Both the position numbers and the translations under genes were made by a program. From Fulvimarina pelagi HTCC2506 (GTDB lineage: Bacteria > Pseudomonadota > Alphaproteobacteria > Rhizobiales > Rhizobiaceae), in NCBI RefSeq assembly GCF_000153705.1, contig NZ_DS022272.1, positions 281,498-345,497 on the forward strand: a stretch of 64,000 nucleotides of DNA, given 5' to 3'. The notes below the pieces were generated by a model. The model ran no database searches and was not told where the DNA came from. It was given only the letters and a program-made list of their open reading frames with translations. Below, in pieces: positions 1 through 9,226 of this stretch. The first letter of the stretch is position 1, and the number at the start of each line of letters is the position of its first letter.

Positions 1-615
1 GATGGTGACGTATGGCTCTTCGCTTCGCAGCCGCTTGGCGTCAAAACCATCATCACCGTCGCTCGTGTAGTTTGTGATGCAGCGTTGGCTCGCGGTGGTG
101 TCACAGTTTTGATTAAGATGCATCCGAACGAGACCAGCCCGTACCGCCAAGCCTATGATGAACTTGCACGAACATACAACATCGAGATCCTAGTTAATCA
201 GGAAGCGAAGTCTCCTATTGCAATTGTTGCCTCGGACGCTGTTTTTACGCACTTTAGTTCCGTTGCCATCGAGGCTCATGCAATGCAAAAGCCAGCCATC
301 GCTGTAAATCCTTTTGGAAAGCCTCTACCATTCGACCTCGACTCATCAGGAATTGCACCAGAGATATCTTCACCAGAGGAGATAGTTCCAACGCTTAAGC
401 GACTTGCTGCTAACGAATCCGCAGTCGATGTGCTCCGTGATGGTCGAGCTCTAGAGCGCGCCAGGGAAATAATTGCAAACCAGTTGAGGAACGGCAAGCA
501 AAAGCCAAAAGAGCGACAAGGCTCAATTATGAGATGCTATTCGGAGCTCCTATTATCTTACCGTAGACCGCTATCGCCAATAGCGCGGCCCCTCCGAAAG
601 CTGCTTGACCTGTAG
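1..615 (+). CDS. Capsule-type glycosyltransferase, C-terminal part (5' end outside window)
   Basis: The frame is open from base 1, so the start lies upstream of the window; about 204 residues remain. The visible part has the C-terminal half-fold of GT-B capsule polysaccharide enzymes (KpsC/KpsS or CDP-glycerol transferase type): a KMHPNE segment followed by FTHFSSVAIEAHAMQKP. That segment is the typical nucleotide-binding stretch in which a Ser/Thr cluster precedes a conserved Glu. The acceptor sugar cannot be told. A role in the surface glycan is inferred from the nonulosonic acid genes that follow. The gene ends next to insertion-sequence debris. Confidence 0.65.
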   Translation, partial: DGDVWLFASQPLGVKTIITVARVVCDAALARGGVTVLIKMHPNETSPYRQAYDELARTYNIEILVNQEAKSPIAIVASDAVFTHFSSVAIEAHAMQKPAIAVNPFGKPLPFDLDSSGIAPEISSPEEIVPTLKRLAANESAVDVLRDGRALERAREIIANQLRNGKQKPKERQGSIMRCYSELLLSYRRPLSPIARPLRKLLDL

Positions 616-774
616 CCATCCGTTTGCCCGCCACCGAACAAAAATTGTTTTATAGTCATCATCAGAGGGCTTCAACAGCCGCCATATGCCGTCATGTGAA
701 CTGCGCTGGATGCAATGCAATTTTGCGATCTGACCTGCCCCCGATCTTTCATCCTGCGGCGATTGGAGCCAGAG

Positions 775-803
775 TGGGCCCCGTTTCGCCGGACGGTCGG
801 CGG
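775..803 (+). repeat. Left terminal inverted repeat of the IS2-group element
   Basis: The repeat begins TGGGCCCC and contains GCCGGACGGTCGGC. It matches the reverse complement of bases 2074-2106 with a few mismatches and a length difference in the T-rich middle. It lies just beyond the ancestral orfB stop at 810-812. Confidence 0.6.
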
Positions 804-809
804 TTGGGT

Positions 810-2033
810 TTAGGCATTGACGCGGATGAACTCCCGAGGCGATCGAAATCTCAGTCCTAAGTGCGCGGCGATTTCGCAATAATCCTCGATCTATCCCGTC
901 AGCAAGGCCGATGGTCTCGGCATCCGGCAGGATGGTGGCGCGAGCATGGGCTCGCTTCAAGGTTTTCACAAAGGCCTCCGTCATGCCGTTCGACTCCGGG
1001 CTGCGAACCCGCGTGAAGAGCTGAACGAGGCCGAGGGCGGTCGCGGTGTCGGCGGTATTAGCCGCGATGTAGGCGCTTCCGTTGTCCGACAGCCATTTGA
1101 CCGGGTGAGGTGTCTTCGTTCCGCCTAACCCCCTTTCGATCGCGGCGACCATCGGGTCACGCACCATCTCGCCGGAGATGCCCGCATTGGCGACGGCGAG
1201 CCATGCAATGATCTCGCGATCGCAGGCGTCCAAAACGAAGAGGATGCGGACAACCTCGCGGTTTCGAGCATGATTTCGAGATGATCCGAGCACAAGCGAA
1301 CGTTCGAACGGAGCGCGATGACGACGCCGTCATGGACGCGCCCGGGACGACGTGCGCTCAAGCGCTCAAGGACAAGCCCGTTGAGACGTATGATGCGCAG
1401 AACTGGCTTGGCGTTGATCGGTGGCTGATCCGTATCTCTCCGTTGCCGGTTCACGAGGGCCGTAACGCGCCGGTAGCCATGGGTCGGCCGCTCGTCGACC
1501 ACGGCGCGGATCAATGGGAGGACCTCGGCGTCATCAGCCTTTCAATAGGGCCCTCTTGGCTTTGGACTGGCAATGCGTCGCTCGTTGAGGTGGGAACGAG
1601 AGACTTTCAACGTCTCGGCGACGAGGCTCACCGGGAACCGTTCTTCGGATCTCTCAGGACAGCAAGCGCGACGCCTGTTTTTTCGGCGTGCGCCGTCCAA
1701 GGCTTCCTTCAGGATCTCGTTCTCCATGGTCTTGCGACCGAGGAGCCGTTCGAGATCGCGGACGCGCTTCTCCAGATCACGTACCTTGGACGTGCCGACG
1801 GCATCCTCGTCGGCCTGGACTGAGGCATGACCGCCCTCCAGCATGCGCCGCTTCCAGGCAAAGAACTGCGAAGGGAATATGACGGTCTGGCGGGCAACAA
1901 AGGATACGCTCATCCCAGGCTGCATTGCCTCTTCCACGAGGGGAACCTTCTCGACCGTCGACCGACGGGGTCGACGCTGCACCGAGGTGATGATTTCGAC
2001 CCATGAAAACGAGCCATCCGAAGCTTTAGACAT
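810..2033 (-). pseudogene. IS2-group transposase orfA-orfB, frameshifted
   Basis: OrfA (2033 downward) has the helix-turn-helix region MSVSFVARQ and the leucine-zipper-like LERLLGRKTMENEILKEAL typical of IS2 OrfA. OrfB parts appear in successive frames: THGYRRVTALVNRQ near 1480, CDREIIAWLAVANAGI near 1220, SDNGSAYIAANTAD with the second Asp of the DDE triad, and RSPESNGMTEAFVKTLKR with the Glu. At least three frame breaks are visible, near 1540, 1280 and 890. After the last one the ancestral tail RSPREFIRVNA resumes and stops at 810-812. No functional transposase can be made. Confidence 0.8.
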
Positions 2034-2073
2034 AGTCGTACTCGTAGGCGAATGCCTATGCCTTGTCGGCTAT

Positions 2074-2106
2074 GCCGACTGTCCGGTCAAAAAAGGGTGC
2101 GGTCCA
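2074..2106 (-). repeat. Right terminal inverted repeat of the IS2-group element
   Basis: Read on the minus strand it begins TGGACCGCACCC, then a T6 run, then GACCGGACAGTCGGC, the partner of the left repeat. It sits about 40 bases upstream of orfA. Confidence 0.6.
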
Positions 2107-2500
2107 TAGAGGACCTCGAACTGCCGGTAAGATCATTTGATCGACAATAATGTATGCACGTACGGCGCCATTGTTGGGGGGATCGAATTTAGGACCTAGG
2201 CAAGCCAGAGCCGTCTTGGTTCGGTTGTGGCAACTTTCAGACCAGGGGATCCCGCCGGTGAATCCCGTCGCCGACGTCGACTTCCAGAGGTTACGGGCCT
2301 AAGCGATCAAATCCGTCCCGACCGGCGTCCGCTTTCAACTCACTCAAGGCTCGATTAGGGTATGCGCCGCTCAGTATGCCGACCGGAACCGATGAGGCAT
2401 TCTATAGTAGAAGACCAGACTAATGTTCTCGCAGAGTGCCTCTAAAACCTATTCGTGGGTCTATAGGCCAAAAAAACAACGAAAAGTAAGGTCGGTAAAA
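2107..2500. other. Gene-free stretch between the IS2-group element and the cytidylyltransferase
   Basis: About 390 bases hold no convincing gene. Short open frames have no recognisable protein or ribosome-binding site. The stretch should contain the promoter of the following gene, but no clear -35/-10 pair was seen. Confidence 0.4.
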
Positions 2501-3160
2501 ATGGGTGTTATTGCGTTAATACCAGCGCGCGGTGGATCGAAAGGTATACCGCGGAAGAATATTCGTCTAGTAGCCGGAAGACCGTTAATCGCTTGGACAA
2601 TCGATGCAGCGCTTGAGGCGCGGCGTGTGGATAGGGTCGTAGTTTCAACGGACGATGAAGAGATTCGAGACATCAGCCTGGCATTAGGAGCGGAGGCTCC
2701 TTTTCTTCGGCCAAGTACTATTGCTGCAGACGAATCCTCCAGCATGGAGGTTGTCCGACACGCAGTAGAAACGTTGGATATGAAAACACTCGTTTATCTT
2801 CAGCCAACATCCCCATTAAGAACTTCCGACGATATAGACGCAGCGCTATTCATACATCAAGAGAGCGGAATGTCCGTTATTTCCGTAGCTAAGGTCAAGC
2901 CGTGGCTATTCGAATTAGATGAAGGGAGTATGTTGCACAGTATTGGTAAAATCTCCGATACGCGCCAGCAAGGATCGCAGGTCTATGCGCCCAATGGTGC
3001 GATATACATAGCATCGGCCTCTAGAATCGCTTCAGGTGGCTCGTGGTGGGATGCTGCCAGAGCTTATGTGATGGCATCGAGTGTGTCAGTAGACATCGAC
3101 GAACCGTATGAATTGATGTTTGCAGAACTGATGTTGAACAAAAGGATTCAAGGGAGTTGA
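2501..3160 (+). CDS. legF: CMP-nonulosonate (legionaminate/sialate) cytidylyltransferase
   Basis: This enzyme activates a nonulosonic acid with CTP to give the CMP-sugar used by surface glycosyltransferases; it is cytoplasmic. The 219-residue protein starts with IALIPARGGSKGIPRKN, the nucleotide-binding signature of the NeuA/LegF/PseF family, and continues with VVVSTDDEEI and YLQPTSPLRT, typical of its alpha/beta fold. The ATG at 2501 is chosen because family homology begins there; the open frame extends 26 codons further upstream without homology. The length fits single-domain LegF/NeuA proteins. The other five pathway genes lie at 8600-13973, so legionaminate is a more likely substrate than Neu5Ac. 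IS remnants now separate it from them. Confidence 0.85.
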   Translation: MGVIALIPARGGSKGIPRKNIRLVAGRPLIAWTIDAALEARRVDRVVVSTDDEEIRDISLALGAEAPFLRPSTIAADESSSMEVVRHAVETLDMKTLVYLQPTSPLRTSDDIDAALFIHQESGMSVISVAKVKPWLFELDEGSMLHSIGKISDTRQQGSQVYAPNGAIYIASASRIASGGSWWDAARAYVMASSVSVDIDEPYELMFAELMLNKRIQGS

Positions 3161-3761
3161 CTATACGTGAAACCGGTCATGAACGCATCAACCTGGGCCA
3201 CGGCAGGTTTCGCGGATGATCGCAGCAACCATAACCGTTAATGCCTACATCAGATGATCTAGAGACTACTAAGAACTGCGATTTCGAGCGGGACGACAGG
3301 ACTTGGGCACGGTTGCGAGGTCGCTTCGGACCTAAACGGCGCGTTCGTTGGGACTATTTGGAATCGAGTACGTGTGCAAGGATATTGGGGACTATGGAGA
3401 TTGTTCCTGGACGCCGCAGTGATCCCAGGGGTCACTAATGCTTTGCACAATCAGCTGAACATTTCCAAAATTCGCTGATTTACAAGTGCTTTAAGCGGCT
3501 TGAAGGTTGTGTCGGGACCGCATTTGCTTTGACGCGTCTAATTTCCGAGTTTTGGTGATTTGCAGATCGTCTTCAGACCGCTCTGACGGCGCTTTCGCCA
3601 TCACGCGGGCGCACTTCGCCTCTGATGTCAGACAAAGCGCGTGAGATAGTAGTCGAGAATACCCATGCCGATCTTCGCCTCGGCGCGCGCGATGCCGATG
3701 ATTCGGATGAACGGGGAGTGTTAGGGGTTTCGTTTGTGTGTGGGCGGGCGGTTGAAGATTT
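3161..3761. other. Gene-free stretch with no recognised content
   Basis: About 600 bases between the cytidylyltransferase and the IS256 remnant. Short open frames on both strands (for example 3241-3438) have no family signature and no ribosome-binding site. Part near 3480-3760 may be the distal end of the IS256-type element, but no terminal repeat was found. Confidence 0.35.
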
Positions 3762-4943
3762 TCAGGCCCTAGCCGCTGTGAAGCGCTCGCCGTAGAGGAT
3801 GGCGAACTGCGCTTTGGCCATCGCCCGGTCACGGGGCGCCATTTGCGACTCCTTCTCGGCCCGGTTCAAGGCAAGGAAGGGACGCTTGATGGCCGCGTCG
3901 TCGCGCGGGAAGTGGCCGCGGGCGGGTACCGTCCGGCGCAGTTTGGAGTTCATCGCCTCGATTTGATTCGTGGTGTAGACGATTTTGCGAACCTCTTCGG
4001 GGAAGGCGAAGAGCGGGATGACCTCGCTCCATGCCCGGCGCCAAGCTCTGGCCGATGGCCATGTATTTCTGGCCCCATTCGCCGTTCTCGACCGCCATCA
4101 GGGCCTTTTCAGCCGCTTCGGCGTCGGTGGCCCGGTAAATGTCCTTCAGCGCCACGGCGACGGGCTTGCGATCCTTGCGATGAAGTCGAAGCTATGACGC
4201 AGGAGATGAACGATGCAGGTTTGGACCGTGGCACCTGGAAAGACCGCGACGATCGCCTCGGGAAAACCCTTCAGGCCGTCGACGACGGCGAGGAGAACAT
4301 CCTCGACGCCTCGGTTCTTCATCTCGTTCATAACCCGCAGCCAGAACTTGGCGCATTCGTTCTGCTCCAGCCAGAGGCCGAGGATGTCCTTGGTACCGTC
4401 GGCGCGCACGCCAAGGGCGATGTGGACGGTCCTGTTGCGGACGAAGCCCTCGTCCCGGATTTTGACCCTGAGGGCATCAAAAAAGACAAGAGGATAAACT
4501 GGCTCGAGCGGCCGGGCCTGCCAGGCGGCAACCTCGTCCAGAACCGCGTCGGTGACGGCCGAGATCAGGTCCGGCGAGACGTTGACGCCATAGAGATCGT
4601 GGAGATGGCCGACGATCTCTCGGTTGCTCATGCCGCGGGCATACATCGAGACGACCTTTTCATCGAAACCCGGAAAGCGGCGCTGATATTTGGCGATCAA
4701 CTGCGGATCGAAGCTCGACTGCCGATCTCGCGGAACGGACAGCTCGAACTTGCCGCTGTCGCTCGTCACGGTCTTCTTGCCGTAGCCGTTGCACCCGTTT
4801 CCAGCGCCCTTCTCGCCGGCGAGATGGTGATCCATCTCGGCGTTGAGCGCCCGCTCGGCGGGCGCCTTCTTCAGGCCGTCGAGCAGGCCGCCGGGGTCAA
4901 AAGCAGTCGTCGGATCGGCGCCCAACAGAAGCTGGTCGAGCAT
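3762..4943 (-). pseudogene. IS256-family (mutator type) transposase, frameshifted
   Basis: Most of an IS256-type transposase of about 400 residues is readable on the minus strand. Recognisable parts are RYQRRFPGFDEKVVSMYARG, VFFDALRVKIRDEG with the first catalytic Asp, VVDGLKGFPEAI with the second, and CIVHLLRHSFDF. The frame then breaks near 4150 and again near 4040. The C-terminal part, MNSKLRRTVPARGHFPRDDA to QFAILYGERF, lies in a third frame and ends at 3762. The start is approximate (MLDQLLLG near 4943). The element is inactive. A 473-codon open frame antisense to it is a shadow. Confidence 0.8.
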
Positions 4944-5145
4944 GTCTTCGCCCGTCGGAAGGGACCCTTTGGCACGTTCATCCGAACCATCGACATCGTC
5001 CGCGCAGATTCGAAGATCAGCACAATCGACCTCGCTTACAATCTCACACGTTTCATATGGTATCGGGGGCGAACCCTGTACCCGGCAGAGCACGGCACCA
5101 TCAATATGATTTACAAGGGAGGTGCGATTGGACGACCGCATCTGC

Positions 5146-5262
5146 TCAGACCGTCGCCTGATCGCGAACCGCCTCCACCGCATTCCGCGCCTTGCGTGCA
5201 AGATTCATCCTGCGTTTCGTCTTCTTCGACAGTTTTCGCTCAGTCCATGAAACGGCGCCCAT
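5146..5262 (-). CDS. Possible 38-residue basic peptide next to the IS5 element
   Basis: An ATG at 5262 opens a short frame rich in Lys/Arg (WTERKLSKKTKRRMNLARKA) that ends with TGA at 5146-5148. It is not recognised. It starts only 8 bases from the left end of the IS5-type element, so it may be the remainder of a gene hit by that insertion or a chance frame. No ribosome-binding site can be judged because the upstream sequence is the IS. Confidence 0.2.
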   Translation of the reverse strand: MGAVSWTERKLSKKTKRRMNLARKARNAVEAVRDQATV

Positions 5263-5270
5263 AGTTTCTA

Positions 5271-5286
5271 GGGCCTGTTGACATAG
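5271..5286 (+). repeat. Left terminal inverted repeat of the IS5-type element
   Basis: GGGCCTGTTGACATAG. It pairs with 6103-6118 with one mismatch and is preceded by the putative TA target. Confidence 0.85.
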
Positions 5287-5327
5287 TGGATTCCCAAACC
5301 GTCTGAGGTCTGATTCAAGGCTGTCTT

Positions 5328-6121
5328 TTGGGGGCGGCTTTGGCGCGAGGCGATCTGACGGACGAGGAGTGGGCGGTGATCGGCGAACTTCTGCCGAGCG
5401 AACGGGGTCCCAAGTCCCGCCCAGCCCATCACAATCGGCGTTTTTTGGATGGGATGCTGTTCGTCCTGCGGGCGGGATGTCCCTGGCGCGACATGCACGA
5501 GCGCTACGGGAAGTGGAATTCCGTCTATGTCCGCTTCCGACGCTGAGCCGAACAAGGGGTCTGGGACGCCCTTTTGGAGACCCTGGTCGAGATGGGTCTG
5601 ACCGACGACTGGCAGCACATGATCGACAGCACGGCGGTCCGGGGTCATTCGCAGGCTGCCGGCGCAAAGGGGGGACCTATTCGGAGGGCTTTGGTCGAAG
5701 CCGCGGCGGCTTTACGTCGAAAGTCCACGCCCGAGTGTACGGTCAGGAACGCCCTCTCGGCTTCCTCGTGACCGGCGGCGAAGCTTCCGATTACAAGAGC
5801 GCTGCCGGTCTCCTTGACATCCCGGTCGGCAAGCCGCGCCTGATGCTGGCCGACAAGGGCTACGACGGCGACGCCTTCCGAACCGAACTGCTGCAAAAAG
5901 GCGTTCTGCCGGTCATACCGGCGAGAGCGAACCGTAAGAACCCGGCCAAGCACGACCGGATAGCCTACCGCGATCGCAACCGGATCGAACGCACGTTTAA
6001 TCGGCTGAAGCAGGCAAGGCGGATCGCAACCCGCTACGACAAAACCCGCCTCTCGTTCCTCGCTTTCCTCAACCTCGCCGCCGCAAGGCTATGCGTGAAA
6101 GACTATGTCAACAGGACCTAA
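5328..6121 (+). pseudogene. IS5/IS427-type transposase with frameshift site and one in-frame stop
   Basis: The first frame begins GDLTDEEWAVIGELLP and includes RRFLDGMLFVLRAGCPWRDM, the DUF4096-type N-terminus of IS427 transposases. It meets TGA at 5544-5546, where relatives have Trp (RFRRW). The same frame resumes with AEQGVWDALLETLVEMG and carries the first catalytic Asp in HMIDST. At the run AAAGGGGGG (5666-5674) the reading moves by -1 into the second frame, TYSEGFGRSRGGFTSKVH, with LMLADKGYDGDAF (second Asp) and DRNRIERTFNRLKQARR (Glu). The frameshift is probably programmed, as in related elements. The internal TGA probably inactivates this copy. The stop codon at 6119-6121 comes from flanking DNA. 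Confidence 0.75.
6103..6118 (-). repeat. Right terminal inverted repeat of the IS5-type element
   Basis: On the minus strand it reads GGTCCTGTTGACATAG. The plus strand continues TAA outside the element, and this flanking TAA serves as the stop codon of the transposase frame. Confidence 0.85.
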
Positions 6122-6153
6122 CCTAGCACGTGTTCCCAAAATCGAGAACCACT

Positions 6154-7617
6154 TCACCCTGCTCGGCTGGCTGATCGCACACCCTCAATCAAAGTCCTCA
6201 AACATGCAACGCCCGCAGGCGGCGCAACGTACTCATACCTAAGAGCGTGCCTCCGAACAAGGTCCAGTTCTCGAGCCATAGAAGTTGCGTCCTCGTATGC
6301 CACCACGTCACCGGCCTCAATAGCAGGCCGTAAGTGCTCAATCCCGGGGAGTTTCGCTGCAACAACAGGCAGTCCAAAGTTCAGACCCTCAATAAGCGCA
6401 GTGCTATAGACACCAAAAATTATGTCCGCGCATGCGAAGTCATCGTAGATAGAAGAACATCCTGAAAATTCGAAATTCCGGAAATCATAACGGCGTGCGA
6501 GCGTATGGTATGGTTCACTGTTTTCGGTAGGATGACAGCGGAAAAGGAAATTAATATCGGGCCGAATTGCCGCTAGCTCGGTGGTCCATTGAAATAATTG
6601 ATGCCCAATGGTACCCTGAGATATTGTCAAAACCCTTTTTTTATCTTGAGCATACTTGGGATCTAATTTTCTGATAGATCCGCTCATCGGGAAGCCAATT
6701 GTCTGAGTTTTTACCCCCGGAGGTAAAGGCGTTGAGTCTGGCCAGTAGCGACCAAAGCACCATATTTCATCGGGAAAATAAGGGATCGATGAATTCTGTC
6801 CGGGCCAACTATAGCCGAGTTGAAATCTAGAAAATAATCCGTGTTGAAGCTCAACAATGCGACATTTACATTCCCGCGCAGCCGCGATCGCCGCCATGGT
6901 CGTTGCGTTATACGAATTAACGACAAAAAAAACTTCAGTGCGTTGCTTTTCAAATATTTTAGAGAACCCATATTTCAATATTTTGAATCTTTTTATTATG
7001 GTGCATATTTTCTCCTGTATGTCTATATCATCAATGTCAAAAGAATTTTTGATTCTCTCTGATATAGTGACGCATCTCGCTATATGGTGGTTGCCGAGCA
7101 TCACATCATATTTCTGCCTAAACTCTTTGGTGAAATAATACTTTAATGCATCGACACTGAATGCCCCTTTCAGATCGGCGTCCATAGTGCGATCAAAATA
7201 TATTGCTTTGCCACGAACTACATTTAATATGGATGCCGATATCGGCTCCACCCCATGTGAAGTCCGGCCTGCGGCCCAGATGGCATATGGCTTCTTATTG
7301 AGGAAAGTATCAAGTATAAAAGGAGAGACGAGGCGTTTGAATTCTTTCTTGCCGCGTTCTGTGTATTCCGTTTTTCTCCGTCGTTTTTCCTGTAACCGCA
7401 AACGGTGCAAATGGTGTGGATATGTCACGATATTCATTCTCGTGGTCAATTCGAGAAATAATTCCATACGAACTAAAATCCACGGATAAACGCAATCAAC
7501 CTTCCATCCGGCAAGGTCGAGGTCGCGCTCTAATGCCCAGAAAAATTCGCAGACAGCCTCGATATCGCTAGAAATGATTTTCTTTGCGGTTTTTGAAAGA
7601 TTGGAGTCTTGGTTCAT
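6154..7617 (-). CDS. Capsule-type GT-B glycosyltransferase, function unassigned
   Basis: A protein of about 487 residues, cytoplasmic or peripheral. The C-terminal half resembles surface-polysaccharide GT-B enzymes: CRIVELQHGLFSRFQLGY with the conserved HG loop, KRVLTISQGTIGHQLF, FRCHPTE, and IFGVYSTALIEGLNFGLPVV, the donor-nucleotide-binding segment with its Glu. The N-terminal half is not recognised. I place the start at the ATG at 7617 (MNQDSNLSK), because upstream residues of the longer frame look non-coding. Base composition is clearly more AT-rich than in the rest of the window, which suggests acquisition by transfer. Adding legionaminic acid or another sugar to a capsule or lipopolysaccharide is an inference from context. 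Confidence 0.65.
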   Translation of the reverse strand: MNQDSNLSKTAKKIISSDIEAVCEFFWALERDLDLAGWKVDCVYPWILVRMELFLELTTRMNIVTYPHHLHRLRLQEKRRRKTEYTERGKKEFKRLVSPFILDTFLNKKPYAIWAAGRTSHGVEPISASILNVVRGKAIYFDRTMDADLKGAFSVDALKYYFTKEFRQKYDVMLGNHHIARCVTISERIKNSFDIDDIDIQEKICTIIKRFKILKYGFSKIFEKQRTEVFFVVNSYNATTMAAIAAARECKCRIVELQHGLFSRFQLGYSWPGQNSSIPYFPDEIWCFGRYWPDSTPLPPGVKTQTIGFPMSGSIRKLDPKYAQDKKRVLTISQGTIGHQLFQWTTELAAIRPDINFLFRCHPTENSEPYHTLARRYDFRNFEFSGCSSIYDDFACADIIFGVYSTALIEGLNFGLPVVAAKLPGIEHLRPAIEAGDVVAYEDATSMARELDLVRRHALRYEYVAPPAGVACLRTLIEGVRSASRAG

Positions 7618-8130
7618 CGCGGTATTTCCAAGAGTGTTCCTTAAAATGTATCTGCAATTCTTTGAAGCGATGCGGGAACCGCCAAGGTTTTCCTGTCCGT
7701 GAGGACAATCGAACGTTGTTTGGCTAAGACCCTCGTGCAAACCTTATATCTAGGGTGGTTGCGTACCATCGCGAATTGCAACGGTGTACTGATGCGGTGG
7801 ATGCCCGCACCCGGTGATACAATATATATCATAACGTCTCTGGAGACACCCTACTCGGCAAGCAGTGTCTTCGAACTCTCGGGAGGGTCTTCGATCGGAC
7901 GTGTGTCAGGCCTTTGGATATAGCCTTGATGGCGCCACGGGCCGGTATGCTGTTCCAAAAAATGGTTCCGCATCGATTTTGAGAGCTGCATGCGCTTAAA
8001 CCCTAGGTCTGAATGTCCCTGCCTTAAACTTCGAAGTCTGTACCGAATTCTCCTCTTGGATCGCTTGCCCCGGCTTTGTGGCCATGTCGTACCACTTTCC
8101 TTCGAGTGCTCCTGCTGATCAAGAGCTTCA
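7618..8130. other. Gene-free stretch upstream of the AT-rich glycosyltransferase
   Basis: About 510 bases with only short open frames. The part next to 7618 should include the glycosyltransferase promoter, but none is clear. The rest appears to be decayed sequence leading into the IS630 fragment. Confidence 0.35.
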
Positions 8131-8340
8131 GACCGCCAATCGGAAGCGGACCCTGGTGCTTTGAAGTAGTTCCAGCTTTCGGTTGGCGTCGAGAGATCAC
8201 AGATGGCGCAAAGGGCGAGGCAGAAGGTCTCGAAGGTTCAGTCTCCGGCGTTTCGAAGGAGCGTTTTGAGCTTTGAGAAAGCCTTCTCGATCGGATTGCG
8301 ATTGGCTGTTAGGCGACAAAAACAGGTATAAGGCGGACGA
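8130..8340 (-). pseudogene. IS630-family transposase C-terminal fragment
   Basis: On the minus strand the segment reads NPIEKAFSKLKTLLRNAGD followed, after a stop, by TFETFCLALCAICDLSTPTE and SWNYFKAPG. This matches the C-terminus of IS630 transposases (NPIEQ...KLK...LR, with the last catalytic Glu, then a C-terminal ECxNYFxxAG). The N-terminal two thirds is absent. The fragment ends about 260 bases from the acetyltransferase gene. Confidence 0.65.
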
Positions 8341-8599
8341 TCTTCCCGCTGGTCTCCCATGGGAAGTTCGAACACTCGCAGTCTACCGAGTGGCCAGCAA
8401 GGTGCGGTATCGCAACGCCGCCAATTATCTGAGATCGATCTGCCAAATCGCACCGTACTTTTGGGTACCGCCGCGCCTTCTCGTCAAGCGCTGCGGTCGA
8501 CAAAGACAGACCTAGCGCTACTATCCTCGGAGAAAAAATCGAACTTTAACCATGCCCTCGATCACAATCAGGAACGTCAATGATCGCGTCGCGTGGGTA

Positions 8600-9226
8600 T
8601 CAAGTATCAAGTGAATGGGCAGGAACTCCGACGACAGTAACTCCCGCAGGGACCTCTCGGTGCACTAATGCCCCGCCCCCCACAACCGCATCTGATCCGA
8701 TCTTTATTCCAGGCAGGACATGTGCGCCCACTGCGATCCAGGCGCACTCCCCGACGCTGACGGTACCAGCTAGTACGGAGCCCGGTGAAAGGTGGCCGCC
8801 GTCCGCTATTTCCGTGTCATGATCAAGCAAGGCGCCGGTGTTGACTATTACACCGCGGCCGATGCGAGTTCCAATGTTGACGGCTGATTGGGCCATGATT
8901 GCAGTTCCGCGACCGATACTGCAATCGGGACAGACCCATGCCGTCGGATGTATCAACGCCGGCGCCTCGGCGCCGGCGCTTAGAAGGCTATCCAGGAGCA
9001 ATAAACGCTTTCGATTGTCGCCAAGGGCAACATGCACAGCGTCGCAGGCAGCGATGGCTTCGGTAATATCCTCGCCGGTGCCGGCAATGGGCCAAGCAGC
9101 ATTGTTTGTCCGAACAGGCCAATCTGGGTCGAAGAATACGATGTCCGTCCAGCCTGCCGCGCGCGCCACAGATGCCACACTGCGACCGTGCCCCCCGGCT
9201 CCGAAAATTCCGAGTCGACGGGTCAT
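8600..9226 (-). CDS. legH: NeuD/PglD-type sugar N-acetyltransferase (LegH role)
   Basis: The 208-residue protein has the two-part layout of NeuD/PglD/LegH acyltransferases. An N-terminal Rossmann-like region (LGIFGAGGHGRSVASVARAA) is followed by a left-handed parallel beta-helix with hexapeptide repeats (IGRGTAIMAQSAVNIGTRIG, then LLDHDTEIADGGHLSPG with the catalytic-type His). In the legionaminate pathway this enzyme acetylates the C4 amino group made by LegC, using acetyl-CoA. The ATG at 9226 overlaps the dehydratase stop as TGATG; a GTG one codon upstream is an alternative. The tight overlap indicates translational coupling and supports a role in the same pathway. Confidence 0.8.
   Translation of the reverse strand: MTRRLGIFGAGGHGRSVASVARAAGWTDIVFFDPDWPVRTNNAAWPIAGTGEDITEAIAACDAVHVALGDNRKRLLLLDSLLSAGAEAPALIHPTAWVCPDCSIGRGTAIMAQSAVNIGTRIGRGVIVNTGALLDHDTEIADGGHLSPGSVLAGTVSVGECAWIAVGAHVLPGIKIGSDAVVGGGALVHREVPAGVTVVGVPAHSLDT

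Larger units (their letters stand above)
775..2106 (-). mobile_element. Degenerate IS3-family element, IS2 group
   Basis: The element is about 1.33 kb, the usual IS2-group size. It is bounded by related terminal repeats that share the core (A/G)CCGGAC(A/G)GTCGGC, and it holds orfA/orfB transposase reading frames on the minus strand. The transposase frames are broken several times, so the copy is dead. The exact terminal base and any target duplication are unclear. Confidence 0.75.
5271..6118 (+). mobile_element. IS5-family element (IS427-like), 848 bp
   Basis: The element is bounded by 16-base terminal inverted repeats (left GGGCCTGTTGACATAG, right GGTCCTGTTGACATAG on the other strand, one mismatch) and flanked by TA on both sides, consistent with a short target duplication. 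It carries one transposase frame pair joined by a slippery run. The sharp ends and near-intact transposase indicate a recent insertion compared with the neighbouring remnants. Confidence 0.85.

Noticed and set aside
3843-5264. A 473-codon plus-strand open frame
   Set aside because: It is antisense to the IS256-type transposase remnant, whose minus-strand frames match a known family. The plus-strand translation has no recognisable features.
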